Assembly: GCA_943372195.1 (NCBI GenBank)
Contig: CALRXS010000013.1
Span: 29,398 to 93,397 of the forward strand
Reading direction: 5' to 3'
Length of the DNA stretch: 64,000 nucleotides
Origin: JAEYZM01 sp943372195
GTDB taxonomy: Bacteria > Bacteroidota > Bacteroidia > Sphingobacteriales > Sphingobacteriaceae
Below the pieces are notes generated by a model. The model was not told where the DNA came from. It was given only the letters and a program-made list of their open reading frames with translations, and did not search any database. A program made the translations under genes and the position numbers. This document shows, in pieces, positions 17,813 through 26,497 of the stretch. Within the stretch, counting starts at the first letter, position 1. The number at the start of each line of letters is the position of its first letter.

Positions 17813-19696
17813 ATGTCATATAAATTTGCTCATTTTCGTCTAATCATAAAAAATATAGCCATTTTACTCGTTTTCTATACAGTAATTAGACTATTCTTTT
17901 TGGCTTATAATTTCGAGTCGTTTGCAAATTCTAGCTTTAAAAACCTATTAGTAGCATTTTTGCATGGGATTAGATTTGACTTATCAGCTATCGTCTATGT
18001 AAATCTATTATGGATTTTTGTTTACATGCCAATAATGTATAATTATAGCAATAAGAGGTATTTATTATTTACACAGTGGGTGTATTACTTAACTAACTTC
18101 TTTGCAATACTTTTTAATATTATAGATGCCGAATATTTTCGATTTCAGAAGATGAGATCGAGTGCTCAACTTTTTAATGGCGAAAATGATATATTAAAAA
18201 TATTGCCATCATATCTTAGAGATTATTGGTGGATAATTTTATTATCAGTATTGATGTTAATCTTAATAAGCAAGTTTCATAAGAAAGCTCAATTAAGTTT
18301 AAAAAAAGAATATAAAAGTTTTACATCTCTGAAAACTATATCTCTGTTTCTGTTTTTGAGCATTTTGATTGTTGCTGCAAGAGGTGGTATGCAAACAAAG
18401 CCAATACAAACAATTACAGCTTCTTATTATGGTGATGCACAAAATGCAGCATTAGTATTAAACACGCCATTTACAATACTTCAGTCTATTGGCAAAAAAA
18501 ATTTAGAGCTAAAAAACTATTTTTCAAATGAAGAGACAGAAAAGATTTTTAGTATAAACAAAAACTATAATTCAACATCAATATTTACTCCTAAAAATGT
18601 TGTAATAATTATTTTGGAAAGTTTTTCGAACGAGTACATTGGCAAGTTAAATAATGGGACTTCCTATTCACCTTTTCTTGATAGCTTAATGAATGAAGGT
18701 TTTTTGTTTAGCAACGCATTTGCAAATGGTAAAAAATCTAATGAAGCAATGCCTAGTATTATTGCAAGTATTCCGTCATTGATGGATGAAGCATATACTG
18801 GAAGTATATATCAAAATAATAATATTAATACTTTACCTACACTTTTAAAGAGCAAGGGTTATTCATCATCTTTTTTTCATGGTGGATTTAATGGTTCCAT
18901 GAATTTCGATGCATTTGCAAAGAAGGCTGGTTATGACCAATATTATGGAATGAATGAATACGATAATACGAGTGATTATGATGGGAATTGGGGCATATAT
19001 GATCATAAATTCATGCAATATTTTGGTGAGAAATTAAGTTCAACTCCTAAGCCATTTTTTGCAACATTTTTTTCACTTTCATCTCACATGCCTTATACAA
19101 TTCCAGAAGAATTTGTAGAGAAGTTTAAACAGGTTGATAACCCTAAACATAGAAGTTATTTGTATGCAGATTATTCATTAAAAAAGTTTTTTGAATATGC
19201 TAAAACAAAAATGTGGTACAGTAATACTTTGTTTGTAATATTGCCTGATCACACACCTGATGCTGATGATAAGTATTACGATACTAAAGTGTCATATTAT
19301 AAAATTCCGATTCTATTTTATGATCCAACATTTAATTGGAAAGGAGAATCAAGTATTGTTGCAGATCAAGTAGATGTAATGCCAACTATACTTGATTATT
19401 TACATTTTGACAAAAGCTTTAAAGCTTTTGGAAAAAGTTTATTATCAGAAAAGAAAAGCAATGCAATGACAGTTAATTATAGAGATGGTATTTATCAATG
19501 CATTGATTCAAATTATGTTTTACAATATTCAAATGAACAAATTTTAGCCTTCTATAAGTATTCGGATGATTGGTATTTAAAAAATAATTTAAAAGAGGAA
19601 AATAATACACGAAAACAAGAAATGCTTAATTACTTGAAAGCATATATTCAAAAATTTAATGTTACTTTGATAGATAATAAATACAGTATAAAGTGA
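17813..19696 (+). CDS. LTA synthase family sulfatase-fold membrane enzyme
   Basis: The 627-residue protein has about five N-terminal transmembrane helices (residues 10-200) and a periplasmic alkaline-phosphatase/sulfatase-fold domain. By analogy with LtaS, the metal and nucleophile residues are Glu269 ('IILESFSNEY'), Ser309 ('GKKSNEAMPSI', where LtaS has Thr), and Asp479-His480 ('LPDHTPD'). Relatives transfer phosphoglycerol or phosphoethanolamine from a phospholipid, which releases diacylglycerol. In a diderm the acceptor is unknown and might be a glycan or lipid A. Its stop overlaps the GTG start of a diacylglycerol kinase gene. Confidence 0.85.
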   Translation: MSYKFAHFRLIIKNIAILLVFYTVIRLFFLAYNFESFANSSFKNLLVAFLHGIRFDLSAIVYVNLLWIFVYMPIMYNYSNKRYLLFTQWVYYLTNFFAILFNIIDAEYFRFQKMRSSAQLFNGENDILKILPSYLRDYWWIILLSVLMLILISKFHKKAQLSLKKEYKSFTSLKTISLFLFLSILIVAARGGMQTKPIQTITASYYGDAQNAALVLNTPFTILQSIGKKNLELKNYFSNEETEKIFSINKNYNSTSIFTPKNVVIIILESFSNEYIGKLNNGTSYSPFLDSLMNEGFLFSNAFANGKKSNEAMPSIIASIPSLMDEAYTGSIYQNNNINTLPTLLKSKGYSSSFFHGGFNGSMNFDAFAKKAGYDQYYGMNEYDNTSDYDGNWGIYDHKFMQYFGEKLSSTPKPFFATFFSLSSHMPYTIPEEFVEKFKQVDNPKHRSYLYADYSLKKFFEYAKTKMWYSNTLFVILPDHTPDADDKYYDTKVSYYKIPILFYDPTFNWKGESSIVADQVDVMPTILDYLHFDKSFKAFGKSLLSEKKSNAMTVNYRDGIYQCIDSNYVLQYSNEQILAFYKYSDDWYLKNNLKEENNTRKQEMLNYLKAYIQKFNVTLIDNKYSIK

Positions 19697-20577
19697 AACA
19701 AAAAATTCTATTTATTATCAACCCAATATCTGGAGGAAAAGACAAAAAGAAAATTCCAGCATTAATTGATACTTATTTAGATAAAGCAAAATTCGATTAT
19801 CGAATTAGTTTTACTGAAAGAGTAGAACATGCATATATGTTATCAAAAGCTGCACTCAAAGAAGGTTATCATATCGTTGTTGCAGTTGGTGGTGACGGTA
19901 CAGTGAATGAAGTTGCAAAAGGAATTGTTTATACCGATACTATTTTAGGAATTATACCTTTCGGCTCTGGAAATGGTTTAGCAAGAACTTTGAAAATACC
20001 TTTAAAATCGATACGGGCAATAAAAAATATTAACAATAACTACCATACTAAAATTGATTCAGCAAAGTTAAATGATCGCATGTTTTTTAATATGGCTGGA
20101 AGCGGATTTGACGCAGAAATTTCTAACGAATTTGCAGGGGATAAAAAACGTGGATTATTAGGATATGTGAAAGTAGCATTTCAACTTATAAGAAAATATA
20201 AATCGAAAATCTATCATGTAAATATAGACGGGAATATAGTAATAAGACAAGCATTTATATTAAGCATTGCAAATTCTTCACAATATGGCAATGATGCACA
20301 TATTGCACCGCATGCAGACGTTAAAGATGGCATATTAGATATAGTAATTGTAAAACCATTTCATTTTATAAAATTACCACTACTTGCCATGTATATGTTC
20401 ATAAACAAAGCCGACAAAACATCATATGTTGAATATTTTAAGGGAAAGAAAATATTAATTCAAAGAGAGAATTCTGACCCTATTCATCTAGATGGCGAGC
20501 CGTATTTTGAAGATAAAAACCTAAACATAGAAGTTTTACCTTTGACTTTAAATGTAATTGTGCCAAATCATGTCTAA
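19693..20577 (+). CDS. Diacylglycerol kinase-like lipid kinase (DagK/YegS family)
   Basis: The 294-residue protein has the lipid-kinase catalytic domain, with 'NPISGGKDKKK' near residue 10 and the nucleotide-binding 'VGGDGTVNEVAKG' near residue 68. The C-terminal beta-sandwich includes 'HLDGEPYF'. It starts with GTG and overlaps the previous stop (GTGA), so translation is probably coupled to the LTA-synthase-like gene. The predicted reaction is phosphorylation of diacylglycerol or a related lipid to phosphatidate, which would recycle the neutral lipid left by the upstream enzyme. Confidence 0.9.
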   Translation: MKQKILFIINPISGGKDKKKIPALIDTYLDKAKFDYRISFTERVEHAYMLSKAALKEGYHIVVAVGGDGTVNEVAKGIVYTDTILGIIPFGSGNGLARTLKIPLKSIRAIKNINNNYHTKIDSAKLNDRMFFNMAGSGFDAEISNEFAGDKKRGLLGYVKVAFQLIRKYKSKIYHVNIDGNIVIRQAFILSIANSSQYGNDAHIAPHADVKDGILDIVIVKPFHFIKLPLLAMYMFINKADKTSYVEYFKGKKILIQRENSDPIHLDGEPYFEDKNLNIEVLPLTLNVIVPNHV

Positions 20578-20911
20578 GAAAAATAAAAACATTCAAGGTG
20601 TTGTCTATTCAACAGATCCAAATTATAGTTATCAGATTGATCAAGATGAAATTTCTGAAACTCTTGCAAATGAAAAACAAGATCTGAGAGTGATGTTAGA
20701 TAAAAAGCAACGAGCTGGTAAATCTGTCACACTAGTAAAGGGTTTTATAGGGAAGACTGAAGATTTAGAATCACTAGGTAAAATGCTTAAAAACAAATGT
20801 GGTGTAGGGGGTAGTGTAAAAGAAGGTGAGATTCTAATTCAAGGTGATTTTAGAGACAAAATCGTTTTATTGCTCCAAAATGCAGGTTATAAGGTAAAAA
20901 AAGCGGGATAA
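20570..20911 (+). CDS. SUI1/eIF1-like translation factor
   Basis: The 113-residue protein has a lysine-rich N-terminal tail and a SUI1 domain (about residues 45-110, 'GKSVTLVKGFIG', 'KCGVGGSVKEGEILIQGD'). It resembles archaeal and eukaryotic eIF1 and E. coli YciH, which affects start-site selection in vitro; its role in Bacteroidota is unproven. The ATG at 20570 overlaps the kinase stop by eight bases, so the upstream in-frame TTG at 20558 is unlikely. It is third in an overlapping trio. Confidence 0.92.
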   Translation: MSKKNKNIQGVVYSTDPNYSYQIDQDEISETLANEKQDLRVMLDKKQRAGKSVTLVKGFIGKTEDLESLGKMLKNKCGVGGSVKEGEILIQGDFRDKIVLLLQNAGYKVKKAG

Positions 20912-20960
20912 CACTTAAATAATAGCAATAAATCTTATTATTTATAATTCCAATTTTTTA

Positions 20961-20968
20961 TACCTTTG
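20961..20968 (+). promoter_or_regulatory. Putative -7 box (TACCTTTG) for pckA
   Basis: TACCTTTG matches TAnnTTTG, 38 bases before the pckA ATG. An all-A/T 9-base inverted repeat at 20916-20944 just upstream might end the previous transcript. Confidence 0.5.
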
Positions 20969-21006
20969 TCAGCCTATAGACTATTATAAAATACTAAGCA
21001 ATTTTT

Positions 21007-22623
21007 ATGACAAACGAATATGGTTTAAAGTCAGCAAAAGCTACAGTAGCTGACCTTGGATTATCAAATGTAGCTGCGGCCTATTGGAATTTAACTCCCG
21101 CGGAATTAGTTGAAGAAGCTATCACAAGAGGAGAAGGCACATTGGTAGATTCAGGAGCATTAGCTGCTGATACAGGTGAATTTACAGGTAGATCACCAAA
21201 AGATAGATTCATAGTTTGTGATGAAACCACTGAAAACAGTGTATGGTGGGGTGATGTAAATATCAAATTCGACTCAGCTAAATTCGATTTATTATACAAT
21301 AGAGTATGTGCTTATTTATCAAATAAAGAAGTTTTTGTAAGAGATTCTTATGCATGTGCTGACCCAGAATATAGAATGAATATTCGTGTAGTTACAGAAC
21401 AAGCATACCATAATATTTTTGCGAATAATTTATTCTTAAGACCTACAAAAGAAGAGATATTAAATTTTGATCCTGAGTGGACAATCATTAACGCTCCTGG
21501 TTTTAGAGCTGATCCGAAAATTGATGGTACACGCCAACATAACTTTGCAATTTTAAATTTCACCAAGAAAATTATCTTAATTGGTGGCACTGGTTATACA
21601 GGTGAAATCAAGAAAGGTATTTTTGGTGTACTTAATTATGTATTACCACATGATAAAAATGTATTATCAATGCATTGCTCAGCAAACATTGGTAAAGAGG
21701 GAGATACAGCAATCTTCTTCGGATTATCAGGTACAGGTAAAACTACTTTATCGGCTGACCCTAACAGAGGCTTAATTGGTGATGACGAACATGGTTGGGC
21801 TGATAAATCAGTATTTAATTTAGAAGGCGGATGTTATGCTAAATGTGTTGACCTTACTAAAGAAAAAGAACCACAAATTTGGGATGCTATAAAATTCGGT
21901 GCATTACTAGAAAACATTGTATGTTACGATGGAACTAGTACGGTTGATTTCACTAATATTTCTAAAACAGAAAACACTAGAGTAGCTTACCCAATTAATC
22001 ATATTAATAATGCAGTTGAACCTTCAATTGCAGGCACTCCTAAAAATATTTTCTTTTTGACATGTGATGCATACGGTGTATTGCCTCCAATATCAAAGTT
22101 AGATGCAGGGCAAGCGATGTACCATTTCATTAGTGGTTATACAGCAAAAGTAGCAGGTACTGAAGCAGGTGTTACAGAACCTCAAACTACATTCTCTGCA
22201 TGTTTTGGTAAAGTATTTTTACCATTACATCCTGCAAAATATGCTCAGATGTTAGGTGAGAAAATGAAGTCTAGTAAAGTGAATGTGTGGTTAGTAAATA
22301 CAGGCTGGACGGGTGGTCCGTATGGTGTAGGTTCACGTATGAAATTATCATACACAAGAGCTATGATTACCGCAGCATTAAACTCAGAGCTTGATAAGGT
22401 AAATTTTGAGAAACATCCGGTATTCGGATTAGATATGCCGACTTCATGCGCAGATGTACCATCTGAAATATTAAACCCTAGAAATACATGGGCTGATAAA
22501 TCAGCATACGATGCAAAAGCAAATGAATTAGCATCGAAGTTTGTCAAGAATTTCGAACAATATGCAGAAGGTACTTCTGAAGAGATTTTAGCTGCAGCAC
22601 CAAAGGTTGCTCAGAACGTATAA
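21007..22623 (+). CDS. pckA: Phosphoenolpyruvate carboxykinase (ATP)
   Basis: The enzyme converts oxaloacetate and ATP to PEP, CO2 and ADP, the entry step of gluconeogenesis, or runs in reverse for anaplerosis. The P-loop 'FGLSGTGKTTLSADP' lies near residue 241 and is followed by 'IGDDEHGW', with metal-binding residues. 'FTGRSPKDRFIV' near residue 60 and 'NTGWTGGPYGVGSRM' near residue 437 are family signatures. At 538 residues the length is normal. It has its own promoter-like box and is followed by a REP-like palindrome. Confidence 0.97.
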   Translation: MTNEYGLKSAKATVADLGLSNVAAAYWNLTPAELVEEAITRGEGTLVDSGALAADTGEFTGRSPKDRFIVCDETTENSVWWGDVNIKFDSAKFDLLYNRVCAYLSNKEVFVRDSYACADPEYRMNIRVVTEQAYHNIFANNLFLRPTKEEILNFDPEWTIINAPGFRADPKIDGTRQHNFAILNFTKKIILIGGTGYTGEIKKGIFGVLNYVLPHDKNVLSMHCSANIGKEGDTAIFFGLSGTGKTTLSADPNRGLIGDDEHGWADKSVFNLEGGCYAKCVDLTKEKEPQIWDAIKFGALLENIVCYDGTSTVDFTNISKTENTRVAYPINHINNAVEPSIAGTPKNIFFLTCDAYGVLPPISKLDAGQAMYHFISGYTAKVAGTEAGVTEPQTTFSACFGKVFLPLHPAKYAQMLGEKMKSSKVNVWLVNTGWTGGPYGVGSRMKLSYTRAMITAALNSELDKVNFEKHPVFGLDMPTSCADVPSEILNPRNTWADKSAYDAKANELASKFVKNFEQYAEGTSEEILAAAPKVAQNV

Positions 22624-22632
22624 TATAAGTCT

Positions 22633-22691
22633 TAATCAATAAGTCGTAAGTCTGAAGACTATATAGGTCTTACGACTTACGACTTTTGACT
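22633..22691. repeat. REP-like palindrome built of seven-base units
   Basis: AAGTCGTAAGTCTGAAGAC (22641-22659) and its near-inverse (22667-22685) form a 19-base stem with two mismatches and a 7-base loop. The right arm is a heptad array: TTACGAC, TTACGAC, TTTTGAC (22670-22690). It could end pckA transcription, but there is no T-run. Confidence 0.75.
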
Positions 22692-22725
22692 AAATAATAA
22701 AGTAACAATTTAAATTATATATAGA

Positions 22726-23082
22726 ATGGCATTAGAAATTCAAGGTAAACTTGTAGAAGTGTTTGAAGCACAACAAGTAACTGACAAGTTTAAAAAAAGA
22801 GAGTTTGTCGTTGAAACAGAAGAAAGAGGATATCAGCAATACATAAAATTTCAATTGAATCAAGAAAAATGCAATTTGGTTGATGATTGTAAAGTTGGAG
22901 AAGAAATAAAAGTAGCTTTTAACTTAACAGGTAGACCATATACAAGAAAAACGGGCGAAAAAGATTACATCACTAATATCGTAGCTTGGAAAATCGACAA
23001 GATGGGTACAAATTCTGCCCCTGAAAGTCCGGTTTTCAACATTGATACCATTGAAGACGATGGTTCAGACCTTCCGTTTTAA
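22726..23082 (+). CDS. DUF3127 domain protein
   Basis: The 118-residue protein has a single-strand-binding-like beta-barrel character ('IQGKLVEVFEAQQVTDKFKKREFVV', given in pieces: 'IQGKLVEVFEAQQ' then 'KFKKREFVVETE'). The C-terminus is acidic, 'IDTIEDDGSDLPF', similar to the acidic, hydrophobic-ended tips of SSB proteins. DUF3127 is widespread in Bacteroidota and its function is unknown. An OB-fold nucleic-acid-binding role is an inference from this resemblance. It is probably monocistronic. Confidence 0.8.
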   Translation: MALEIQGKLVEVFEAQQVTDKFKKREFVVETEERGYQQYIKFQLNQEKCNLVDDCKVGEEIKVAFNLTGRPYTRKTGEKDYITNIVAWKIDKMGTNSAPESPVFNIDTIEDDGSDLPF

Positions 23083-23186
23083 TTAATTAAATGAAGAAAT
23101 AGCAAAATAAGAATGTAAGACGAGCGTCATAAAGTTAAATTTGTGTTAATAAATCATCTTAAAATTTTTTTATTGCTTAAAAATTA

Positions 23187-23194
23187 TATTTTTG
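23187..23194 (+). promoter_or_regulatory. Putative -7 box (TATTTTTG) for the exb operon
   Basis: TATTTTTG matches TAnnTTTG. It lies 83 bases before the exbB ATG and three bases before a hairpin. Confidence 0.5.
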
Positions 23195-23197
23195 TGA

Positions 23198-23229
23198 GCC
23201 CTATAAATGTCTATAGGGCAATTTTTTTG
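23198..23229 (+). promoter_or_regulatory. Leader hairpin followed by a T-run upstream of exbB
   Basis: GCCCTATA / TATAGGGC (23198-23205 and 23212-23219) with a six-base loop is followed by AATTTTTTT. It lies where the exb transcript should begin. It may be a 5'-terminal stabilising hairpin, an attenuator, or a terminator for the upstream DUF3127 gene. Confidence 0.6.
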
Positions 23230-23277
23230 AAAAGTAAAGCGTTAATAAATCAATTTAAAACAAATTAAATTTATAAA

Positions 23278-24117
23278 ATGGCAAATGAAGCAAAAGTAGC
23301 TACTGCTGCAAAAAGTGAGAAAAATAGTCTAAGCTCGATGTTCGCATCGGTGGCTATTCCAATGTGTTTACTAGTAGGTATTTTAATCTACAAGTTTGTA
23401 TTAGGTAACCCAGCAAACTTCGAAGGTGGTGATCCAACAAATCACCCAGTATCTGAAGGGGTAGGTCAAGTATTAGGCTTGGTTTACAAAGGTGGTTTTA
23501 TCGTACCAATCTTATTATCTCTAGTATTAATTAACATCTCGTTTTCAATCGAGCGTTTTTTAACAATTTCTAAAGCACAAGGTAAAGGTAGAGCAGAGGC
23601 TTTTGTTCGCAAGATCAGAACTCATTTAGACAACAATAATGTTGATGCAGCTATCAAAGAGTGTGATGTACAAAAAGGTTCAGTAGCAAACGTTATGCGT
23701 TCTACTTTGATCAAGTACAAAGAAATGGAAACTACTACTGGTTTAGATTTAGATCAAAAGATTGTTTCCATTCAAAAAGAATTAGAAGAGTCATTAACAT
23801 TAGAATTACCAGGTTTAGAGAAAAACTTAGTAGTCATTGCAACGTTAGCGTCGGTATCTACATTGATCGCCTTATTAGGAACGGTAATTGGTATGATTCG
23901 TGCATTCGCGGCATTAGCAACTGCAGGTTCGCCTGACTCAGTAGCCTTAGCAAACGGTATCTCAGAAGCCCTAATCAATACAGCTTTAGGTATCGGTAAC
24001 TCAGCGATCGCAACAATTATGTACAGTGTATTTACAAGTAAAATTGATGCTATCACATACGCAATTGATGAAGCAGGTTACAGCATCGTTCAAACGTTCG
24101 CTGCTAAACATAGATAA
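23278..24117 (+). CDS. exbB: ExbB/TolQ/MotA family proton channel
   Basis: The 279-residue inner-membrane protein has transmembrane segments near residues 20-42, 70-92, 175-205 and 220-250. The MotA/TolQ/ExbB core 'VIATLASVSTLIALLGTVIGMI' falls into 'LASVSTLIALLGTVIG' and 'ALGIGNSAIATIMYS'. It forms the proton channel that energises TonB. The N-terminal extension before the core is typical of Bacteroidota ExbB. It is first in an exbB-exbD-exbD-tonB operon. Confidence 0.93.
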   Translation: MANEAKVATAAKSEKNSLSSMFASVAIPMCLLVGILIYKFVLGNPANFEGGDPTNHPVSEGVGQVLGLVYKGGFIVPILLSLVLINISFSIERFLTISKAQGKGRAEAFVRKIRTHLDNNNVDAAIKECDVQKGSVANVMRSTLIKYKEMETTTGLDLDQKIVSIQKELEESLTLELPGLEKNLVVIATLASVSTLIALLGTVIGMIRAFAALATAGSPDSVALANGISEALINTALGIGNSAIATIMYSVFTSKIDAITYAIDEAGYSIVQTFAAKHR

Positions 24118-24147
24118 TAATTTTAAGTATAATTTAATTTGTAAATA

Positions 24148-24747
24148 ATGTCAAAAGTAAAGATACCTCGTAAGAGCACGGTAGTAGATATGACGGCAAT
24201 GACCGACGTTGCTTTCTTGTTACTTACGTTCTTTATGTTGGCAACTAAGTTTAAACCTGATGAGCCGGTGATGGTAACAACACCATCGTCTATTTCAGAG
24301 ATAAAGCTTCCAGAAACAGATATTTTATTACTTACAATAGATAAAGATTCAAGAGTATTTTTTAGTATGGACGGTGACCAAAATAGAATTGAGTTACTAA
24401 ACAAAATGGCTGAAAAATATCAATTGACTTTTACTGATGCGCAAAAGAAAGAGTTTTCTTTGTTAAGTTCATTCGGTGTATCTATTAAGAATTTAGGTGA
24501 TTACTTAAACCAAGATGCAGATGCTAGAAAAAAGTATCCACAAACTGGTATTCCTAGTGATTCAACTAATAATGAGTTAGCAGACTGGATTGTTCAGGCG
24601 AGATATACCAACAAGGATTTACGATTCGCAATAAAAGGCGATGGTGATGCTGGTTATCCTGTGATCAAACAAGTTTTAGCTACTCTACAAGAGAAGAAAG
24701 TAAATCGTTTCAACTTTATCACAAGCTTAGAAAAAGCTAACGAATAA
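24148..24747 (+). CDS. exbD: ExbD/TolR biopolymer transport protein (first copy)
   Basis: The 199-residue protein has one N-terminal transmembrane helix carrying the conserved proton-relay aspartate in 'MTAMTDVAFLLLTFFMLAT'. A periplasmic domain follows, which is longer than the roughly 120 residues of E. coli ExbD-type proteins. It partners ExbB and TonB. Thirty bases separate it from exbB and 29 from the second copy. Two different ExbD proteins in series are usual in Bacteroidota and may form a heteromeric rotor. Confidence 0.92.
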   Translation: MSKVKIPRKSTVVDMTAMTDVAFLLLTFFMLATKFKPDEPVMVTTPSSISEIKLPETDILLLTIDKDSRVFFSMDGDQNRIELLNKMAEKYQLTFTDAQKKEFSLLSSFGVSIKNLGDYLNQDADARKKYPQTGIPSDSTNNELADWIVQARYTNKDLRFAIKGDGDAGYPVIKQVLATLQEKKVNRFNFITSLEKANE

Positions 24748-24776
24748 TAATTTTTTAGATCTAGAATTTAGATAAT

Positions 24777-25415
24777 ATGGCAGATATAGATAGCAGCGGC
24801 GGCGGCGGACATAAGAAAGGCAAGAAAGTCAGAGGTAAGAAAATGTCAACGAGAGTTGACTTTACACCAATGGTTGACTTGGGTTTCTTATTGATCACAT
24901 TCTTCATGTTAACAACATCGATGAATAAGCCTCAGACCATGGAGATCAACATGCCGGTGAAAGATAAAGAATTGACTGAAGAAGAACAGACGAAAGTTAA
25001 AGCTTCACAGGCAATGACTATTCTTCTAACAAAAGACAATAAAGTAGTTTACTATTTTGTTGATGGCAAAACTGGTGAGCCAGGTACTCCTCAAGTAACC
25101 AATTTTGGTAAAGGTGGTATTAGAGCTGTTCTTTTGAAAGAAAACCGCATGCGTAACGACAAAGTAGATTCAATAGCCATCTACAAAGAGCAGTTACAAA
25201 CAAATAAAATTGATGAAGAAACGTTTAAAGCTAGAGTAGGTGATATTAAATCATTTAAAGATGGATTAATTGTACTTATAAAAGCTGACGACGAATCTAA
25301 GTATAAAAACCTAGTTGATATTTTGGACGAGATGAACATCTGTAACATTGGCCGTTATGCCGTAGTAGATATAACACCTATGGAAGTAGATATGTTGAAA
25401 GAGACTCCATTGTAA
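24777..25415 (+). CDS. exbD: ExbD/TolR biopolymer transport protein (second copy)
   Basis: The 212-residue protein begins with a glycine- and lysine-rich cytoplasmic tail ('SSGGGGHKKGKKVRGKK'), then the transmembrane helix with the key aspartate in 'FTPMVDLGFLLITFFML'. Its periplasmic part differs from the first copy and includes 'FGKGGIRAVLLKENRM' and 'DILDEMNICNIGRYAVVDI'. It lies 15 bases before tonB. It is likely to act together with the first ExbD rather than replace it. Confidence 0.92.
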   Translation: MADIDSSGGGGHKKGKKVRGKKMSTRVDFTPMVDLGFLLITFFMLTTSMNKPQTMEINMPVKDKELTEEEQTKVKASQAMTILLTKDNKVVYYFVDGKTGEPGTPQVTNFGKGGIRAVLLKENRMRNDKVDSIAIYKEQLQTNKIDEETFKARVGDIKSFKDGLIVLIKADDESKYKNLVDILDEMNICNIGRYAVVDITPMEVDMLKETPL

Positions 25416-25430
25416 TCGAAGAAATAAGTT

Positions 25431-26234
25431 ATGGCAGGTAAAATAGATTTATACGATGGTAAATGGATCGACCTAGTATTCAGAGGTAGAAACCAAGAAT
25501 ACGGGGCTTACGAAGTCCGTAAAGTATACCCTCGTAACGCAATGTTAGGTATTGTATTGGCAATTGTATTGTTTACTCTTGCAATAAGTGCGCCTTTAAT
25601 TATTAGGTTAATTACAAATGCGTTACCAGATGAAAAAGTTGTAACGGTAAATACAACTACAAATTTAGAGGAGCCACCTCCGGTAGATAAAAATCAACCG
25701 ACAACTCCTCCACCCCCACCCCCACCACCGTTGAAGTCGACTATTAAGTTTACTCCACCAGTGATTAAACCAGATGAGGAAGTTCCAGATGAACCACCTC
25801 CAACACAAGAAAAACTACAAGAAGTAGATGCAGGTAAAAATACCGTAGAAGGTGACCCAGATGCTGATGTAGACTTAACAGGATTAGATGGTACAGGTGA
25901 TGTGATAGGTGAGGTAGAACAAGCTTTTATTGCAGTAGAAGAAATGCCTGAATTCCCAGGTGGTGAAAGTGCACTTATTGCTCATATTGCAAAAAACACT
26001 AAGTATCCAGGTATAGCTCGTGAAAATAATATTGAAGGTAGAGTATTCATCTCTTTCGTTGTAGAAAAAGATGGTTCTATTTCAGATGCTAAAGTAATCA
26101 GAGGTATTGGTGGTGGTTGCGATGAAGAAGCATTAAGAGTAATAAAAGCATTACCAAGATTTAAACCTGGTAAGCAAAATGGACGTGCTGTACGTGTACA
26201 GTACAATGTGCCTGTGAACTTTAAATTAATGTAA
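25431..26234 (+). CDS. tonB: Energy transducer TonB
   Basis: The 267-residue protein has a cytoplasmic start with 'DLVFRGRNQEYGAYEVRK', usual for Bacteroidota TonB. One membrane helix lies near residues 35-60. A proline-rich spacer includes a run of eight prolines near residue 95. The TonB C-terminal domain (about residues 170-267) has 'EMPEFPGGESAL' and 'CDEEALRVIKALPRFKPGK'. It couples ExbB/ExbD proton flow to outer-membrane TonB-dependent receptors. Confidence 0.94.
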   Translation: MAGKIDLYDGKWIDLVFRGRNQEYGAYEVRKVYPRNAMLGIVLAIVLFTLAISAPLIIRLITNALPDEKVVTVNTTTNLEEPPPVDKNQPTTPPPPPPPPLKSTIKFTPPVIKPDEEVPDEPPPTQEKLQEVDAGKNTVEGDPDADVDLTGLDGTGDVIGEVEQAFIAVEEMPEFPGGESALIAHIAKNTKYPGIARENNIEGRVFISFVVEKDGSISDAKVIRGIGGGCDEEALRVIKALPRFKPGKQNGRAVRVQYNVPVNFKLM

Positions 26235-26254
26235 TTCTCTTAAGAGATTTTACA

Positions 26255-26497
26255 ATGGAAAGTAAGGAACGATTAGAACACACGATGAGTGTAAGAGAAA
26301 AAGTGTTTTTTGTGTTCGGGTTATTAATGGCTTTAGTATATTTATCAATAGGCGCAGCCCTGTTACTAATACCTGAATTCCTTGCTGATTATCATAAAAT
26401 TATTAAAACAGGAATAGGCTGTGTTTTCATAGTCTATTCCTTTTTTCGTTTTTATCGAACAATCAAAAAATATAGATCTATAGATGATGAATTGTAA
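26255..26497 (+). CDS. Small two-TM membrane protein
   Basis: The 80-residue protein has two hydrophobic helices (about residues 17-40 and 50-65) and charged ends ('KKYRSIDDEL'). No family is recognised. It lies 20 bases after tonB and overlaps the next gene by 14 bases, so it is part of the exb-ton operon. An alternative start is the ATG at 26285 (MSVREK). It may stabilise or modulate the ExbBD-TonB complex, but that is inferred only from position. Confidence 0.7.
   Translation: MESKERLEHTMSVREKVFFVFGLLMALVYLSIGAALLLIPEFLADYHKIIKTGIGCVFIVYSFFRFYRTIKKYRSIDDEL

Noticed and set aside
17813..19696. LTA synthase as a sign of a Gram-positive host
   Set aside because: All other genes (TonB, TolC, T9SS cargo, DUF5686) indicate a diderm Bacteroidota, where this fold also occurs.
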